Source of the DNA: Deroplatys truncata
Taxonomy: Eukaryota; Arthropoda; Insecta; Mantodea; Mantidae
Reading direction: 5' to 3'
Length of the DNA: 64,000 nt
Assembly: GCA_030765065.1 (NCBI GenBank)
Contig: CM060978.1
Coordinates: 112,449,692 to 112,513,691, forward strand
Below, one piece after another: positions 21,990 to 32,675 of the stretch (positions are counted from its first letter, which is position 1; each line of letters begins with the position of its first letter). Below the pieces are notes generated by a model. It saw only the letters and a program-made list of their open reading frames with translations. It searched no databases and was not told where the DNA came from. The translations under genes and the position numbers were made by a program.

Positions 21990-23100
21990 CAAAAAATGAA
22001 TTTGACTAGAGAACATTTCTGGACTAAGATTTTTTACGATTTTAAATTGTCAACAAAGCCTAAACAATGTGAAGATCAGCTTAGAAATGCATTTGGTGAA
22101 GAAGCCCTAATCTAAGAAAACAATTTATAATTGGTACAGTAAATTCAAAAGAGATTGGTTTTTCTTAGTAATGAATTTCATGAAGGATGCCCAAGAACTG
22201 CTGTTATGTTGAAAATATTGCTGCTGTTTGAGCAATGCTTGAACATCAGACGGACATCTTATGAATTTATTTGGATGACATGGACATTGGTATAAGTCAA
22301 ATCCAAAACATTTTACATCAACAGCTAGACATGAGAAAAACTTTGTTGTTGATGGATTCCACATAAACTATCAAAAATAACAATGCATTGATTGGTATAG
22401 AAAACCTCTGGAAAAATTACAAGGTGGCACTTCAAATTTGGTTTGGAATATTGATTGGTGATGAATTTTGGATTTATTGCTATGATCCTGAAAAGAAAAG
22501 GTAATTGGCTGAATGGTTCTTTCAAACAGAATCTTAAGCCTACAAAAGTCCAACGAATTCACAGTACTGGTAAAAATACGGTTACTAGTTTTTTTTAATC
22601 TAAAATGGGCCATATTGCTACTATAGCATTAAGATAAGACATGCCGTTACTGACAATCGGTTCACAATGACAGTTTACCACAAATTTTTGAAAAAGTTCG
22701 TGAAAAATGCCCAAAAAGGAAAAACAATGTTACATCATGACAATGCACCATTGCATACAGCAAAACTAAAACCTGAGTATCTGGATGCCCTAAAGGTCAG
22801 CACATGAACTTTCACCAAAAAGCCTTGCCTAACACCTTGTGATTTCTTTTTGTTTCCAAAAATTTAGGATAAAAAGGTTGGAATCACTTTCTTGTCATCA
22901 GATGAAGCATGGAACATAAAAACTTGGTTTCTGAAGTGTCTCAGGAAGAGTGGCCATCACTGCTTTAAGGACTGGTTTCATCAAATGCAAAAATGTATTG
23001 ATGTTAAAGTGGTACATTTTGAATAACAATAAAACCATTTACATTTTTTAAAACTAACCCTTGTTTGATTTTATGAACATTTTCAGTGCTGGCCTTGTAT
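21990..23100 (+). mobile_element. mariner transposon, decayed, HTH-type
   Basis: The frame opens with MNLTREHFWTKIFYDF and a QCEDQLRNAFGEEA helix-turn-helix block. Broken frames follow with FHEGCPRTAV, RRTSYEFI, RWIPHKLS-like and GDEFWIYCYDPE (first catalytic Asp, about 22460). Next come KPTKVQRIHSTGKNTVTS, GHIATIAL, LHHDNAPLHTAK (second, about 22735), PTPCDFFLFP-like (third, about 22840) and WFHQMQKCIDV. At least eight stops or frameshifts are present. The end near 23100 (CAGTGCTGGCCTTGTA) fits a mariner 3' TIR; the left TIR was not found, so the 5' limit is approximate. Confidence 0.8.
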
Positions 23101-23745
23101 ATGGTCTTCTGGATCATCATGCAATGACTGTGGAGTTTTTAATAATGGTATAATGAATGACAACAGTATTACTGCTGTAATCTCAAGTAAGGTAAATCTA
23201 TAAAGTAATAGAGAAAAAGAGAAAGCAAAGCTTGTTCTACTGTAAACTGTGCTAGAATTTGCTAATACATTGATAAACAACAGAAAGACAGCCTTTGTAC
23301 CCTTATCATTTAATTTATATATAATGAATGCTGCAATTAAGTAAACAATGAACAGACATAATTTCTACTGTAAACTACATTTATGGTTGTTTCCAATTCC
23401 CCATATAATGATCTCTGAACCTTTGGGGAAGCCTCATCCCAAAGGGGACATCCTGCAGGCAGTGTACATTACTGCTGATGAAGAATGACAATGGTATGGC
23501 AATGGAACAAGAGTAGCTACAACATTTACTGTGGACTCTGAACTATTTTGGGCCTTGGGAATACTTCACATGTGCCAGTTTGAGGTAAAGATCTGGAATG
23601 GGATGATTTGAAGTTGACTACACACCCAGCATTGAATGCAGACCTTCAGAACAAGAGCCATGAACATAGCCATAAGCTACCCAGCACCCCCAAGAACATT
23701 TTATAAGATGTATTTACTAGTATATTTAAAAATTATTTTCCTCAA
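23101..23745. other. No gene recognised
   Basis: Contains a GC-richer block (23395-23700) with no ORF or tRNA-like head. It may be a repeat whose other copies are not in the window. Confidence 0.4.
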
Positions 23746-23749
23746 AAAA

Positions 23750-24425
23750 AATGCTTTATAGATTAGCAGAAGCTTTGAAACCAAGAATAATAAATAGAAA
23801 CAGGGTAAAACACACTACTTATGCCTCTCACATGCCAGATTTTTTGCCCATTGTTTGGAAACTCATTTGTAGTTCTAATACTGTCTGAAATGGGATGTAA
23901 AGGATACATGGCATAATATAAATAAATTATTAAGCTCTCTTGAAATTGTTACTGTTGTCAGCACAGGCATTCCTATTGTCCTACAGATTTATGTATTTAA
24001 ACTTGGTGTTCCTGAAAAACTCTCTTGTTCTTGTATTAATGTTCCTTTTGCTCCTATTACATTTATTTACCAAATAAACTCCCTAGATTGTGAATAAATT
24101 TATGAAGGGAAGACCAACAGAAACATAAATACAAGAATAAAAGAGCTCTCCAAGAAAATTTAGTTTACACAGACAGATAAATCCATAGTTTCAAAACATT
24201 TTTGGACAAAGAACTATAACATTAATAGGAATACCAAACTGCTTAAATATGCCAAAACTTCTCTTGGAAAAAAATATTTATGATTATGAAACAAGAAGTT
24301 TCATGAACTTTTTAAGTTATCCACGTTGGACAACTTGCACCAGTTCATCTCTCCAGACAGATTCCTCTACACCATCTTCGCTCATATTTACTCAGCAATC
24401 AGCCGAGGATAAGAACAAGTCTTCT
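23750..24425 (+). mobile_element. Penelope-like element 3' part with GIY-YIG endonuclease remnant
   Basis: The plus strand around 24065-24240 encodes IYQINSLDCE, IYEGKTNRNINTRIKELSKK and TQTDKS...KHFW. This matches the GIY-YIG nuclease of Penelope-like elements (VYxIxCxxCxxxYIGqTxRxfxxRxxEH), with in-frame stops and the first Tyr-Ile-Gly changed to YEG. Upstream fragments (IGIPIVLQIYVFKLG) suit the region before the nuclease. It is unconnected to the RT fragment at 6640-7165, which lies on the other strand. Confidence 0.6.
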
Positions 24426-24737
24426 TGAAACATAATCTGATTAAAAACAGGTTTGTGGTGCAGCACTGCCAATAAAGGTTGACCAATATGACAAAGGTTT
24501 AGATAAGTACTGGACGTGGTGATGAAAATAGAGTGTAAGTTGAAATCTCAGTATATAAAAATAACCATACATAATCCAATTATCAATACGAAGTTGTTGC
24601 CTCAAGTCCAAGGGAAAGTTTGAAACTTGTAACTAAATTAATTCATTCCATTAACTTTAATTTACCTGAAAATTAAACAACCCAATTCAAATGCATAACA
24701 ATTCTTCTTATCCTCCTTTTACATTTTTTATGGCTTA

Positions 24738-25600
24738 CCTACAATAAATAGAGAAAGTATTGCATTCCACCAAAAAATTGATACCGAGATTTCACCAGAA
24801 ATATATGTTTTGAGGTTCCCTGATTCCAAATACAGCAATTTTGAAAAAGTGTTTGTGTGTGTGTGTGTGTATGTGTGTATGTGTACGCGCACGCACGCGA
24901 ATAGCATAACTCAAAAACAAAATGTCCAATAAATACCCAACTTGGTATTTCAGTTCAACAAATTACAAAGATGCAACACACAATTTTCAAAAATATTCCC
25001 CACCTCAAATTACCCTTTACATTGAACGTTTTTCAAAATTTTTGATTTTCTGAAAAATGGCTAAAAATTTTGATTAAAATACTGCATATTTAAGATATTT
25101 ACATGACAAATAAAATGTGTATCTGAATTTTCTGGAATTTTCTGAATTTCCTCTTCATTTTGAAAGAAGTTTATATCATCTTGCATAACTATGAACATTA
25201 AGCGATAGACAAAAATGCACTATATAAAATCTCTTTAAATCACACAATTTATTTCAAATAACCTTTTTGTGCATCAGCCATTTCCAAGACATCTGTTATT
25301 AATGGTTTGAATTGTTCAATACTTAGTCATTCTGTTTAAGCCCTATGGATTTCAGTTGTTTCTCACGATTGCATGGAAAGAGTATGGAATTTTAAGGCCA
25401 GCATCTAGTTCTTTAACCTCTGACAATTGCTATTCCTTCTGTATCTATAATGAAATGTATAGTACAGCTATTTCCAGAAAGATTTATCCTGATTAAAAAT
25501 GAAGTAGATAGAAAAATAAACTTTCATAAGGATAATTTGTATACCCACTAATAAACTACAGAGGGTAGAGAAAATCAGTGAGTGAAACATGTCAAATTTT
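24738..25600 (+). repeat. Interspersed repeat R, copy 2
   Basis: Same order of blocks as copy 1. The microsatellite slot holds a (GT)n run at 24852-24890 followed by ACGCGCACGCACGCGAA. It ends near GAGGGTAGAGAAAATCAG (25562). Confidence 0.8.
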
Positions 25601-25604
25601 TTTT

Positions 25605-26370
25605 GTTTTTAATCATATTCTTCTTTCAAAAGACAATGAGTAATCTCAACTAATAGTGTAAGCAATGCTTCTCAAGCCAAATTTTCATACAGAAACCTCT
25701 TAACACCTTCAACACAAGTAAAGAGATTCTTATGCTATGGAGTGCATCTGTTCAACAAACTGCTTGAAACCAAGCAATGAAACATTAAAAAAGAAAGAAG
25801 AAACAGAGAAAAAGCTGTATATTTTGAAACACTGGCTTTTTCTCACCTAGTCTTATTATTTCAAGAAATCTGCATGAGATTTTGTTTATACTGGTCTTTT
25901 AAGCCAAAATAAGCTGATGAACAAGATACAGTACAGAAAACTACAGTAAAGTTTAGTTTAGGTTGACTCCACTTTCATCAAGTGTATTTTTCTAACTACA
26001 GTAAAGTTTATTTTATTTCATTTTAAAACTAAGTTCAACACTAAAATTGCTTGAAACATGAAACAGAATAGCAGCAGGAAGAGATTACTCAAAGAATACT
26101 TCTGTGTTCAAAGAGCACATTAACAGGCTATAACCATGGAACAGATCCTATGTAATTTGCTGCAGTTTGTATATTTGGAACAAGAGTTTGTATGAGGTAA
26201 ATTGGAAATTTATTCCAAATCTTCATCCCCATAAAAAAGAGAATGTTTGCTGAAATTATTGAAAATCCCCTCAGGCATCCTTTCTACTCTGTAAAAGAGG
26301 ACACGTCCATTAAAAAAAGACAACATACTGTCAATTTACTCTATGTATATTCCTCAGCATCTTATGATAT
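25605..26370. other. No gene recognised
   Basis: AT-rich intronic sequence. A short direct repeat 'ctacagtaaagtttagttt/ctacagtaaagtttatttt' occurs at 25941 and 25998. No ORF of interest. Confidence 0.45.
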
Positions 26371-26372
26371 TA

Positions 26373-27066
26373 TGAGGGTAATCCACATTTGTGCATTTCC
26401 ATTGCGTAAGTTTGCTGTTGCACTTATATCCAAGGTCGAATGGTTTCATCGACATCTTTTCTCAGTGTTGTATGAGTGTGAGTCAAAATAAGTCGTTATT
26501 GTGCATTCTGCGATTTTTCAAACTGAATTCTGTGATACAAAATCCTGCCGACTGTGAGGTGAGAGGTAATGTATTTTTGAACGCTTGGATGTTTAAACCT
26601 ACAGAAATTTACCATCAGCTAAGGGAAGTATATGGTGATAAAGTAGCGAATGAAAGAAATGTGAAATGTGGTATGAAATGTTCAACAATGCATGAAAACT
26701 ATTGCATGTAGAAACTCAACCTGGGTGTCCGTCACTCATCGCAGATGATTTGAAGAATCAAGAGAAAAATAAAATCCTGCAAGACAGATGTGTAATCCTA
26801 GCTGAGTTACAGATTTCTTTCGCAAATATTTCCGCTTTATGCTTGGTGAAATTTTGTCTGAACATCTTGGGTTAATGAACTGGTGGCAGCCGATTACAAC
26901 GGAACTCTAAAGTTTGTGGACAAATATGGCAAATGCTTAAATAATAGAGTTGATTATGTGGAGAAATACAGTAAATTTCAATTTTGCAAGCAACATTTTT
27001 TTTAAATAAAATATTGTCTCTGATTACATTAAAACCAAATGGTCATTACTTCCTGGATCACCCTCA
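26373..27066 (+). mobile_element. Internally deleted mariner (SETMAR-type HTH), TA-flanked
   Basis: The ends are TGAGGGTAATCCAC (26373) and the complement of GGATCACCCTCA (to 27066), each flanked by TA (26371-26372 and 27067-27068). The inside keeps the N-terminal HTH region (NPADCEVRGNVFLNA, IYHQLREVYGDKVANE) and, after a deletion, the transposase C-terminus (DYNGTLKFVDKYGKCLN, YVEKY). The whole DDD catalytic core is missing, so this is a non-autonomous deletion derivative. It sits 83 bases beyond the donor of host exon 27150-27384. Confidence 0.85.
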
Positions 27067-27149
27067 TACTTTGATTTTATTAGAAGAATAAATTTTCAAG
27101 TTTACAATTAAATACTGCATTTATGTGATTGATAAGTTCCAATACCTAC

Positions 27150-27384
27150 CTCATCTTTACATTTCTGAGCAACATCTGCACAATCATTTGTTTTTATGAG
27201 GTAGTCAAAAACATCATCTAGACTCCAGTGAAGTGGATTTGAATCCAATTCCACTGGCTTCTCGTATACAAACAGTTCCTTGCTCCTTACTACATCTCCA
27301 CTGCTCAGTTTCTCAGTTTCTTTGGATTCCATCATCATAACATCATCACTACTCTCATCCAACTGAAGAGATCTTGCAGCAACA
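27150..27384 (-). CDS. Host gene exon: acidic linker and first half of a SAM domain
   Basis: On the minus strand an acceptor with a pyrimidine tract (TTTTTTTATTCCC...TTCTAG, ending 27385) opens a clean 235-bp frame. It reads VAARSLQLDE, an acidic MMMESKETEKLSS region, then NPLHWSLDDVFDYL and NDCADVAQKCKDE. It closes with a strong donor, GAG/GTAGGT at 27149. W-S-x-D-D-V-x-x-a-L is helix 1-2 of a SAM domain. It needs two bases of a codon from its predecessor and ends in phase 0, so it joins exon 20169-20321 directly (intron about 6.8 kb). SAM domains mediate head-to-tail polymerisation in Polycomb proteins; the chromatin role here is inferred from similarity. Confidence 0.82.
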
Positions 27385-27386
27385 CT

Positions 27387-28425
27387 AGAATTGAAGGTAG
27401 GGAATAAAAAAAGTTAATTAGCCACTTCTCGGTTTGGTGTGAATTAAAAATATTTCATTTTTCAAATGGTAACTAGTATATTTTCCCATTGACCAATTGC
27501 TCCTCTTATCATCAGAGAATTTATCATCGGTGTTACTCACATCCAAGTTTTCTACAGAATGATGTTATAACTTAACCATATATTTTACATAATTTGAGAA
27601 ATAAGAACACTAAAGCTAATTTCTGACAGCTGCAGTATAAGGTAAAATTGGAACTATCACTGTAATAGGACCACATTGTGCCATTAATGAAACTGTTGGA
27701 ATTTGTACAGAATTAGTTTTAAGGATAAACAGTAAAACCTCAAAGATAACTGTGTGCAAAGAAAGGATCAAAATTATGGAAAGATGAAAGGTGGTTTATA
27801 AATAAATCTAATACAGATACTGAAAGAATCTAAGGGCGAGGAATATAAAGCACAATTGAACTATATGTAAATGAAAGGTAAATTATTCAGAAAAACTGTC
27901 AGAATGCATTTATAAAATTCCAACATTGCCAATGAGAAAAATAACACACAGCAGTGGTGGAGTCAAAGATGTACCAAACAGATATTTGTATGGTACACAG
28001 AATATTCTGAGAAGTCCCGGGCTTACCAAATATTTGAGGGGAGTTCTTTTGGCAGAACTAGAGAGGATAACACACCGGAATCAGGAATTTTGCAAACCTT
28101 GGCTTGGAATGCCACTCAACTTGAACACTCTAATGACCTGCACTTTATTTTTATTTATGTATTTATTTGTTTTTAATGGTTAAAGCATGGGCATGAAGAA
28201 TTAATGAGTGTTAATGTTAATTTTCTTAATAGGCATGAGAGATGTGTGGCAGCACAAGGATATACTTTCCAATATCTTCTATGATGAAAGTATGAGGTTG
28301 TTGTAGTTATAATTTGCATGAAAAATATATCGCTTGAATTTGTAGGGCCTTAATATCTGATTGCACAGGTAAATACCATGCTTCCTATTGCCAAGAAAAT
28401 TTCTTTTAGGATGGCCACATGTTCA
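27387..28425. other. Intronic sequence, no gene recognised
   Basis: A plus-strand ORF at 27926-28183 (85 codons) shows no motif I know. No repeat ends were found. Confidence 0.4.
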
Positions 28426-28429
28426 AACA

Positions 28430-28660
28430 AAGGTTCTATATTTCCATTATACAATGAGTTAAATATTGGGTGTGAAAGACAAAATTTTTCTCAGAGACCT
28501 CTCTATTAGGCTTGAGGCTCTTTAATGTACCATAAATCTATGACATAAATCTTCTCTTCTGAAGGAACCCATGCTAAGGATTTTTATACACCCCCCAAAA
28601 AAAAATCCATTGCCCTCCGCTGGGTTTGAACCCAGGCCTTGGGAACCATTGCTATTATAG
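28430..28660 (-). mobile_element. tRNA-derived SINE A, copy 1 (5'-truncated)
   Basis: The minus strand has the B-box GGGTTCAAACCC and CGGAGGGCAATGGATTTTTT, then AAAAATCCTTAGCATGG, TTCCTTC.GAAG, GTCATAGATTTATGG, GAGCCTCAAGCCTAA and GAGGTCTCTGAG. The same series occurs at 33814 and 35001. The A-box half is mutated or lost. Confidence 0.75.
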
Positions 28661-28664
28661 AGTA

Positions 28665-28826
28665 TGCTTATATATAGTTATAATATTCTAGATAATGTTT
28701 CACCTTCTTTTTGAATTGCTTGAAATGATGTACATTCTTTATTTCTATTGGTAGCCAGTTATAATAATTAGAACTAGTATAGATTGGATGCCATTCTTTG
28801 TTGAATTTGGTGTTACTAAGCTTATA
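28665..28826 (-). mobile_element. LINE ORF2 C-terminal tail fragment (possible)
   Basis: The minus-strand frame reads SSNYYNWLPIEIKNVHHFKQ and FKKKVKHYLE. The 'YNxLPxxIKxxxxxxxFKxxLKxxL' pattern is typical of the last residues of Jockey/CR1-like ORF2. It is cut at 28826 by the Tc1-mariner element. Confidence 0.45.
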
Positions 28827-30190
28827 CACAGTGAGTTTGAATTCCACCGACAAACTTGTGTACAGAAGTGCATAGTTTCCATAGTAGATGGCACTGAAGA
28901 ACAATATCTAACAAAGAACCCTGGCACACAGTACATGGCCTGAGTCCCATCGTTACCACAACAGATGTTCAAAGAGGCCTCCATGGGATGCAAAGCATGC
29001 GTTCACACGTTGCATCATAGATTGCCTAACTCGTTTGAATGTTCCGGGCTGTATCCGAATATACTCACAGGCTACAAGACATGCTGTTGAAGGGTCTGAA
29101 CATCAGGAACAGGCTCACCATACACAATGCTTTTCAGATGCCTCCACAAGAAAAAATCCAGGGGGTTTAAGTCTGGTGATTGAGCAGGCCATGCAACAGA
29201 ACCTCCACATACCATCCAACATCTGGGGAAGATGTCGAGGTGTTGGCGGAAGTAGGCTGGCGCTCCATCGTGCTGCAGCCACATTGCCTTCGTACTGTCA
29301 AAGGCACATTCTCCAGCAATGAAGGCAGAGTGTTTTGCAGGAAGTCCAAATACATTTCGCTGTTCAGGTGCTGTGGAAGAAGAACTGGTCCAAAAAGCCA
29401 GTCACCAATAATTCCTGCCCAAACATTGATGCTGAACCTCTGCTAATGAGATGCTTCAACCATTCGGTGAGGATTTTCTGTAGCCCACAGATGACGATTA
29501 TGTAGGTTAATGATACCATCTCTACCTAAGGACACTTCATCGGTGAAGAGGACCAAAGACAGAAATCCGATAATGGTGATGGCCTTTTGCACAAACCAGT
29601 GACAGAATCTTTCCCGAGGAGGTAAATCCGTTGGTGATAATCCCTGCACACGTTGGAGATAAGGATAATAGCGGTTGTCATGTAGGATACAGATAACCAT
29701 GCTTTGGCATGCCCATGTTGGTGGGCCAATTGCCTGGGGCTTGTACCAGGGCTGTTCTCAATTTCAAGGAGAACATGTTCTTCCACATCTGGTGTATGCA
29801 CAGTCCATGGCTGCCCTGAACGTTCGTCTGTCTCTAAGGACCCATCCTCACACAAACACGAAAAATGGTTCCAAATGTGTTATGTGGGTGGTGCTGTGTA
29901 TGTGGCTTGGCACATCTGTGCTGCCTCTTGACGTTCCACCTGCTTGGCCATAAACAAACACTATCTCAGCTTGTTCCTGGAATGAATACTGGACCATTGT
30001 GCTTCTATGTTGCTTAAATCACACTATCTGCAACACACAAAATGCACACTGCAAGCTATGAGAGAATGTCGTCAGTGCCATCTACCGTGAAAACCATGCA
30101 TTTCTGGACACAAGGTGATATGAACTTTCGTACTCCATTTCCAGAGGAATCACATCCTGAAGTGTGTCGGTGGACTTAAAACTCACTCTG
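28827..30190 (-). mobile_element. Tc1-mariner superfamily transposon (DD36D-like), 1364 bp, TA-flanked
   Basis: Ends start CACAGTGAGTTTGAATTCC (28827) and, on the other strand, CAGAGTGAGTTTTAAGTCC (from 30190), both next to TA. Extended inverted similarity includes GTAGATGGCACTGA in both subterminal parts. The minus-strand transposase is in three overlapping frames: ERSGQPWTVHTPDVEE and TSPRQLAHQHG (HTH part); LFTDEVSLGRDG with NLHNRHLWATENPH; and LQHDGAPAY, WPAQSPDLNPLDFFLW with 36 residues between the last two Asp. All three Asp positions survive, but frameshifts near 29540 and 29290 disable it. Confidence 0.88.
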
Positions 30191-30227
30191 TATTATTTTT
30201 TGACAAGTATGAACTTAAAGTTTAATA

Positions 30228-30354
30228 ATGTCATCTTATTTTATAATAAACCAGAATACTTCTTATTGTGATGTTATATGATACTTAAAATTTGAGTTGG
30301 TATATGTTAATTCTCATCACATATACCACTCAAATTTTAAATGTCATCTTATTT
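30228..30354. repeat. Short foldback flanked by 15-bp direct repeats
   Basis: Arms 30285-30307 and 30319-30340 are complementary except for one base (TTAAAATTTGAGT.GGTATATGT), with an 11-base loop. AATGTCATCTTATTT occurs on both outer sides (30228 and 30340), as if it were a target duplication of an insert of about 97 bp. Confidence 0.6.
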
Positions 30355-30634
30355 ACAATTTTCTATATTTTTACGGGTTGGATTTCTGTGCTTAAGCACA
30401 ACTGTATTTGGGGTTTCATAGGGAATTCTACACACAATCCTGATGGGTTTTCCCTGCAAAATTTGTAACTTAAATGTTAGTTTATTAGTACAATTTATCA
30501 TATTGTGCTAAGGTACTTCAAGTGAAATTTGATTAATGCATAATAAATACTCTTTTGTTGTATTCCCTTTAATTTGTTAATACCCTAAGGCTGGAATTAT
30601 TTTCCTTTTAAAGTGGTCTATACAGTTTTGCTAT

Positions 30635-30651
30635 GTTAGTTTATTCATCAG
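30635..30651. repeat. 17-bp SINE target duplication, left
   Basis: GTTAGTTTATTCATCAG, repeated exactly at 31032-31048. Confidence 0.9.
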
Positions 30652-31031
30652 GCGGCACCATGGCTGAGTGGTTAGACCACTCGCCTCTCAACAAGGTTGC
30701 TCGGATTCAATCCCAAGCACCCGAAAGTGGGATTTGTGGTGGACAAAGAGGTGCCTGTGCAGCTTTTCTCTGAATTCTCCGGTTTCCCCTAGCATGTTTC
30801 ATTCCAGGTGCTCCATCCTCACCTTTCCTATCATTCATCCCTCATCTGCATCTATTATCCACTTTTTCGCTCTCATCCTAGGTGTGTGGGTTATCACCCA
30901 ACCTGGTATCTCACTCTCTGATCCATAGGCCCTCTGCTCCCCATAAGGCATCTTCCTGAGCATTGTTGTATGTCCTGGAGTGGTCATTAAGGAGGGAAGG
31001 CTCTGGCCCAGTTGGACTGTTTCCACCTTTA
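30652..31031 (+). mobile_element. tRNA-derived SINE B (class II tRNA head) with 17-bp TSD
   Basis: Head: GCACCATGGCTGAGTGGTTA (A-box TGGCTGAGTGG) and a B-box GGATTCAATCCC some 45 bases later, the spacing of Leu/Ser-type tRNAs. The body is pyrimidine-rich (CTCCGGTTTCCCC, TCCATCCTCACC) and ends TTCCACCTTT. Exact 17-bp duplications flank it. It is inserted in an older LINE fragment. Confidence 0.88.
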
Positions 31032-31048
31032 GTTAGTTTATTCATCAG
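31032..31048. repeat. 17-bp SINE target duplication, right
   Basis: Same 17 bases as 30635-30651. Confidence 0.9.
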
Positions 31049-31896
31049 TCCCAGATATTTAATTGTAGATACCTTTTCAATTATTTCTTCAGTTAATTTT
31101 AAGTCATAATTTTGCCATGATTCACCTTTTTTGCTAGTAAAAATTATGTATTTATTTTTCTTAGTATTAACTGTTAGCTTGTTTTCATTCAGTCAGGCGA
31201 GTACATTTCCAAAATATAATCATTTGCGCTTACATAAAAGGACTGCCATGTCACCCATAAATAACACATCTTCTTAGTAAGCATTTTTTTCCTTCGACAT
31301 AACTCTCTGTAAGTAGTTACAGATATAAAAAAATCATAAATATACAATAATGTCATGCACGCTCAGTCATGAAATAGGAAACCAAAAGAGGAAAACAGCA
31401 TACGCCTTGCTTCATGTGCAATCAGCAATATGTAAAAGTATGGTATGTAATCTAAAGTGGCCGAGTTTCTTGATTTTGATATGGTATGTTTAAAGCAAAG
31501 CTTGCTCTAGGATGAATGATCCTGTGATGCAGTAATTTGTATCACAAATTACTTAAATGTAAATAATGATTGTAATATGAATATGCATTTTTATGTGACA
31601 TTGATTTCAGATGTTTATTAATTGTAATTGTTATTGATAAGTAAGTTTATACGACCTTACTGAAACTGTCAATAATAGCGCAATAATGCAGCGAGGGGGT
31701 GAGCTGTTTGCATTATTGGAAGCGGTGAAGTTGCGTAATGTTGGCACGTTTTCGGTAGAAACTTCTGGAATGTGTTCTCCCTAAAGCATATGTATTCATA
31801 ATTTTCATTGGATGTTTGAATAGATGCTAATGTTGGCGCGTTTTATTAGCCAATTGCAGCTCAGTTATAATCTTTAGGCGTATCTGGATGAAGGCG

Positions 31897-31904
31897 TATA
31901 AATA
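31897..31904 (+). promoter_or_regulatory. LTR TATA box
   Basis: TATAAATA, conserved in position in the LTRs at 50356, 60001 and 63240. It lies about 45 bases after the CCAAT motif and just before the tandem array that should form the 5' end of the transcript. Confidence 0.7.
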
Positions 31905-31919
31905 AGGTAGGTTGGAGGT

Positions 31920-32060
31920 AAAGTCAGTCAGTCCTTCAGTTCGCCGAAAGCATTCATACATTACACGTCGTATTCAGTGGTCAGTTCATCAAAAATCTGT
32001 GTACACTACACGTCGTCTTCAGTCAGTCAGTTCGTCATACATCGGATATAGATTCACAAG
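31920..32060 (+). repeat. Tandem array downstream of LTR TATA box (about 3 units of ~45 bp)
   Basis: Units start CAGTTC(A/G)(T/C)C and centre on CACTACACGTCGTCTTCAG or close variants. The same unit occurs about 4 times in the LTR at 50356 and 3 times (39-bp units, complement) at 60472-60589. Confidence 0.7.
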
Positions 32061-32482
32061 TTACGCACAGCAGAATTATGAAAGATCTAAAGTATTGTAA
32101 GGTTAATTATATAAAAGATTGAAGTACGTGGATTGAAAGAATTATCAGTAAGAAGTTATTATAACAGTTTCAGTTTGGCGAGTATCTAGATCAATATGTA
32201 AAAGTGATAGTGAACGTGTTCGACAATAAAAATTATAAAACAAATTTCTTCATCAGTGTTCTTTTTCCTTTCCGTTTACACAACCCTGATCAAGACATAT
32301 GTTCGACCCAAGATAAGATAATAGCTAGCCGGAGGACATTTGAAATGAAATCAAACAAAAGCTAACACTGATGCAAATTGCTAACACAAGATGGAGCTAC
32401 AAACCGAACAAATGAATGACGTCGCAAGATGGCTTCAACACACGTGATGTAAACAAACATTATAAGTAATACCGTCGCAAAT

Positions 32483-32542
32483 TGGCTACCATAACGTGGG
32501 GCTACAATAATGTTATTATAAATTGGCTCCTATACGTGGGGC
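32483..32542 (+). repeat. Two primer-binding-site-like motifs inside solo LTR
   Basis: TGGCTACCATAACGTGGGGC (32483-32502) and TGGCTCCTATACGTGGGGC (32524-32542), each preceded by AAT, resemble the authentic 18-bp site of the related element (complement of 63219-63236). The first follows GTCGCA, which is exactly the LTR 3' end in the copy at 55745. Confidence 0.7.
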
Positions 32543-32675
32543 AGTTAAAATTATGTAACCAAACAAAACAAAAGCAGCACAACATAAGATCTTCAAATTC
32601 TAATAATTTACGTAAAAACATATTACGTAAGCACTAATTCGCTACACCTGTTTCTTTCACTGTGGAAAGACAATA

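Larger units (their letters stand above)
30360..31400 (-). mobile_element. LINE RT C-terminal fragment, split by a SINE
   Basis: Right of the SINE the minus strand gives VLAxLNENKLTVNTKK, KYIIFTSKKGESWQNYDLKL and VSTIKYLGL. Left of it come QISLEVP, KLTFKLQILQGKPIRIV and RIPYETPNTVVL. Together these follow the order after the FADD box in Jockey/CR1-type RT (K-T-x-Y-I-x-F, I-x-Y-L-G, LQxKAIRIV). The RT core itself is missing and frames are broken. Confidence 0.6.
31525..32646 (+). mobile_element. Solo LTR of the 60-kb element superfamily, CCTG duplication
   Basis: Starts TGATGCAGTAATTTG and ends CGCTACA, with CCTG at 31521-31524 and 32647-32650. Contains TTAGCCAAT (CCAAT box, about 31849), a TATA box TATAAATA at 31897, a tandem array just after it (31920-32060), and a GTTCGACAATAAAA polyadenylation region (32219-32232). 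The 3' end contains two primer-binding-site-like motifs. Homologous to LTRs at 50356, 55745, 60001 and 63240; in the opposite orientation to the last three. The 1122-bp length exceeds the 993 bp of LTR 60001 through the extra 3' region. Confidence 0.82.

Noticed and set aside
31912-32100. ORF with repeated TTRR-like peptides
   Set aside because: Product of the LTR tandem array; the frame is not kept in the other LTR copies.
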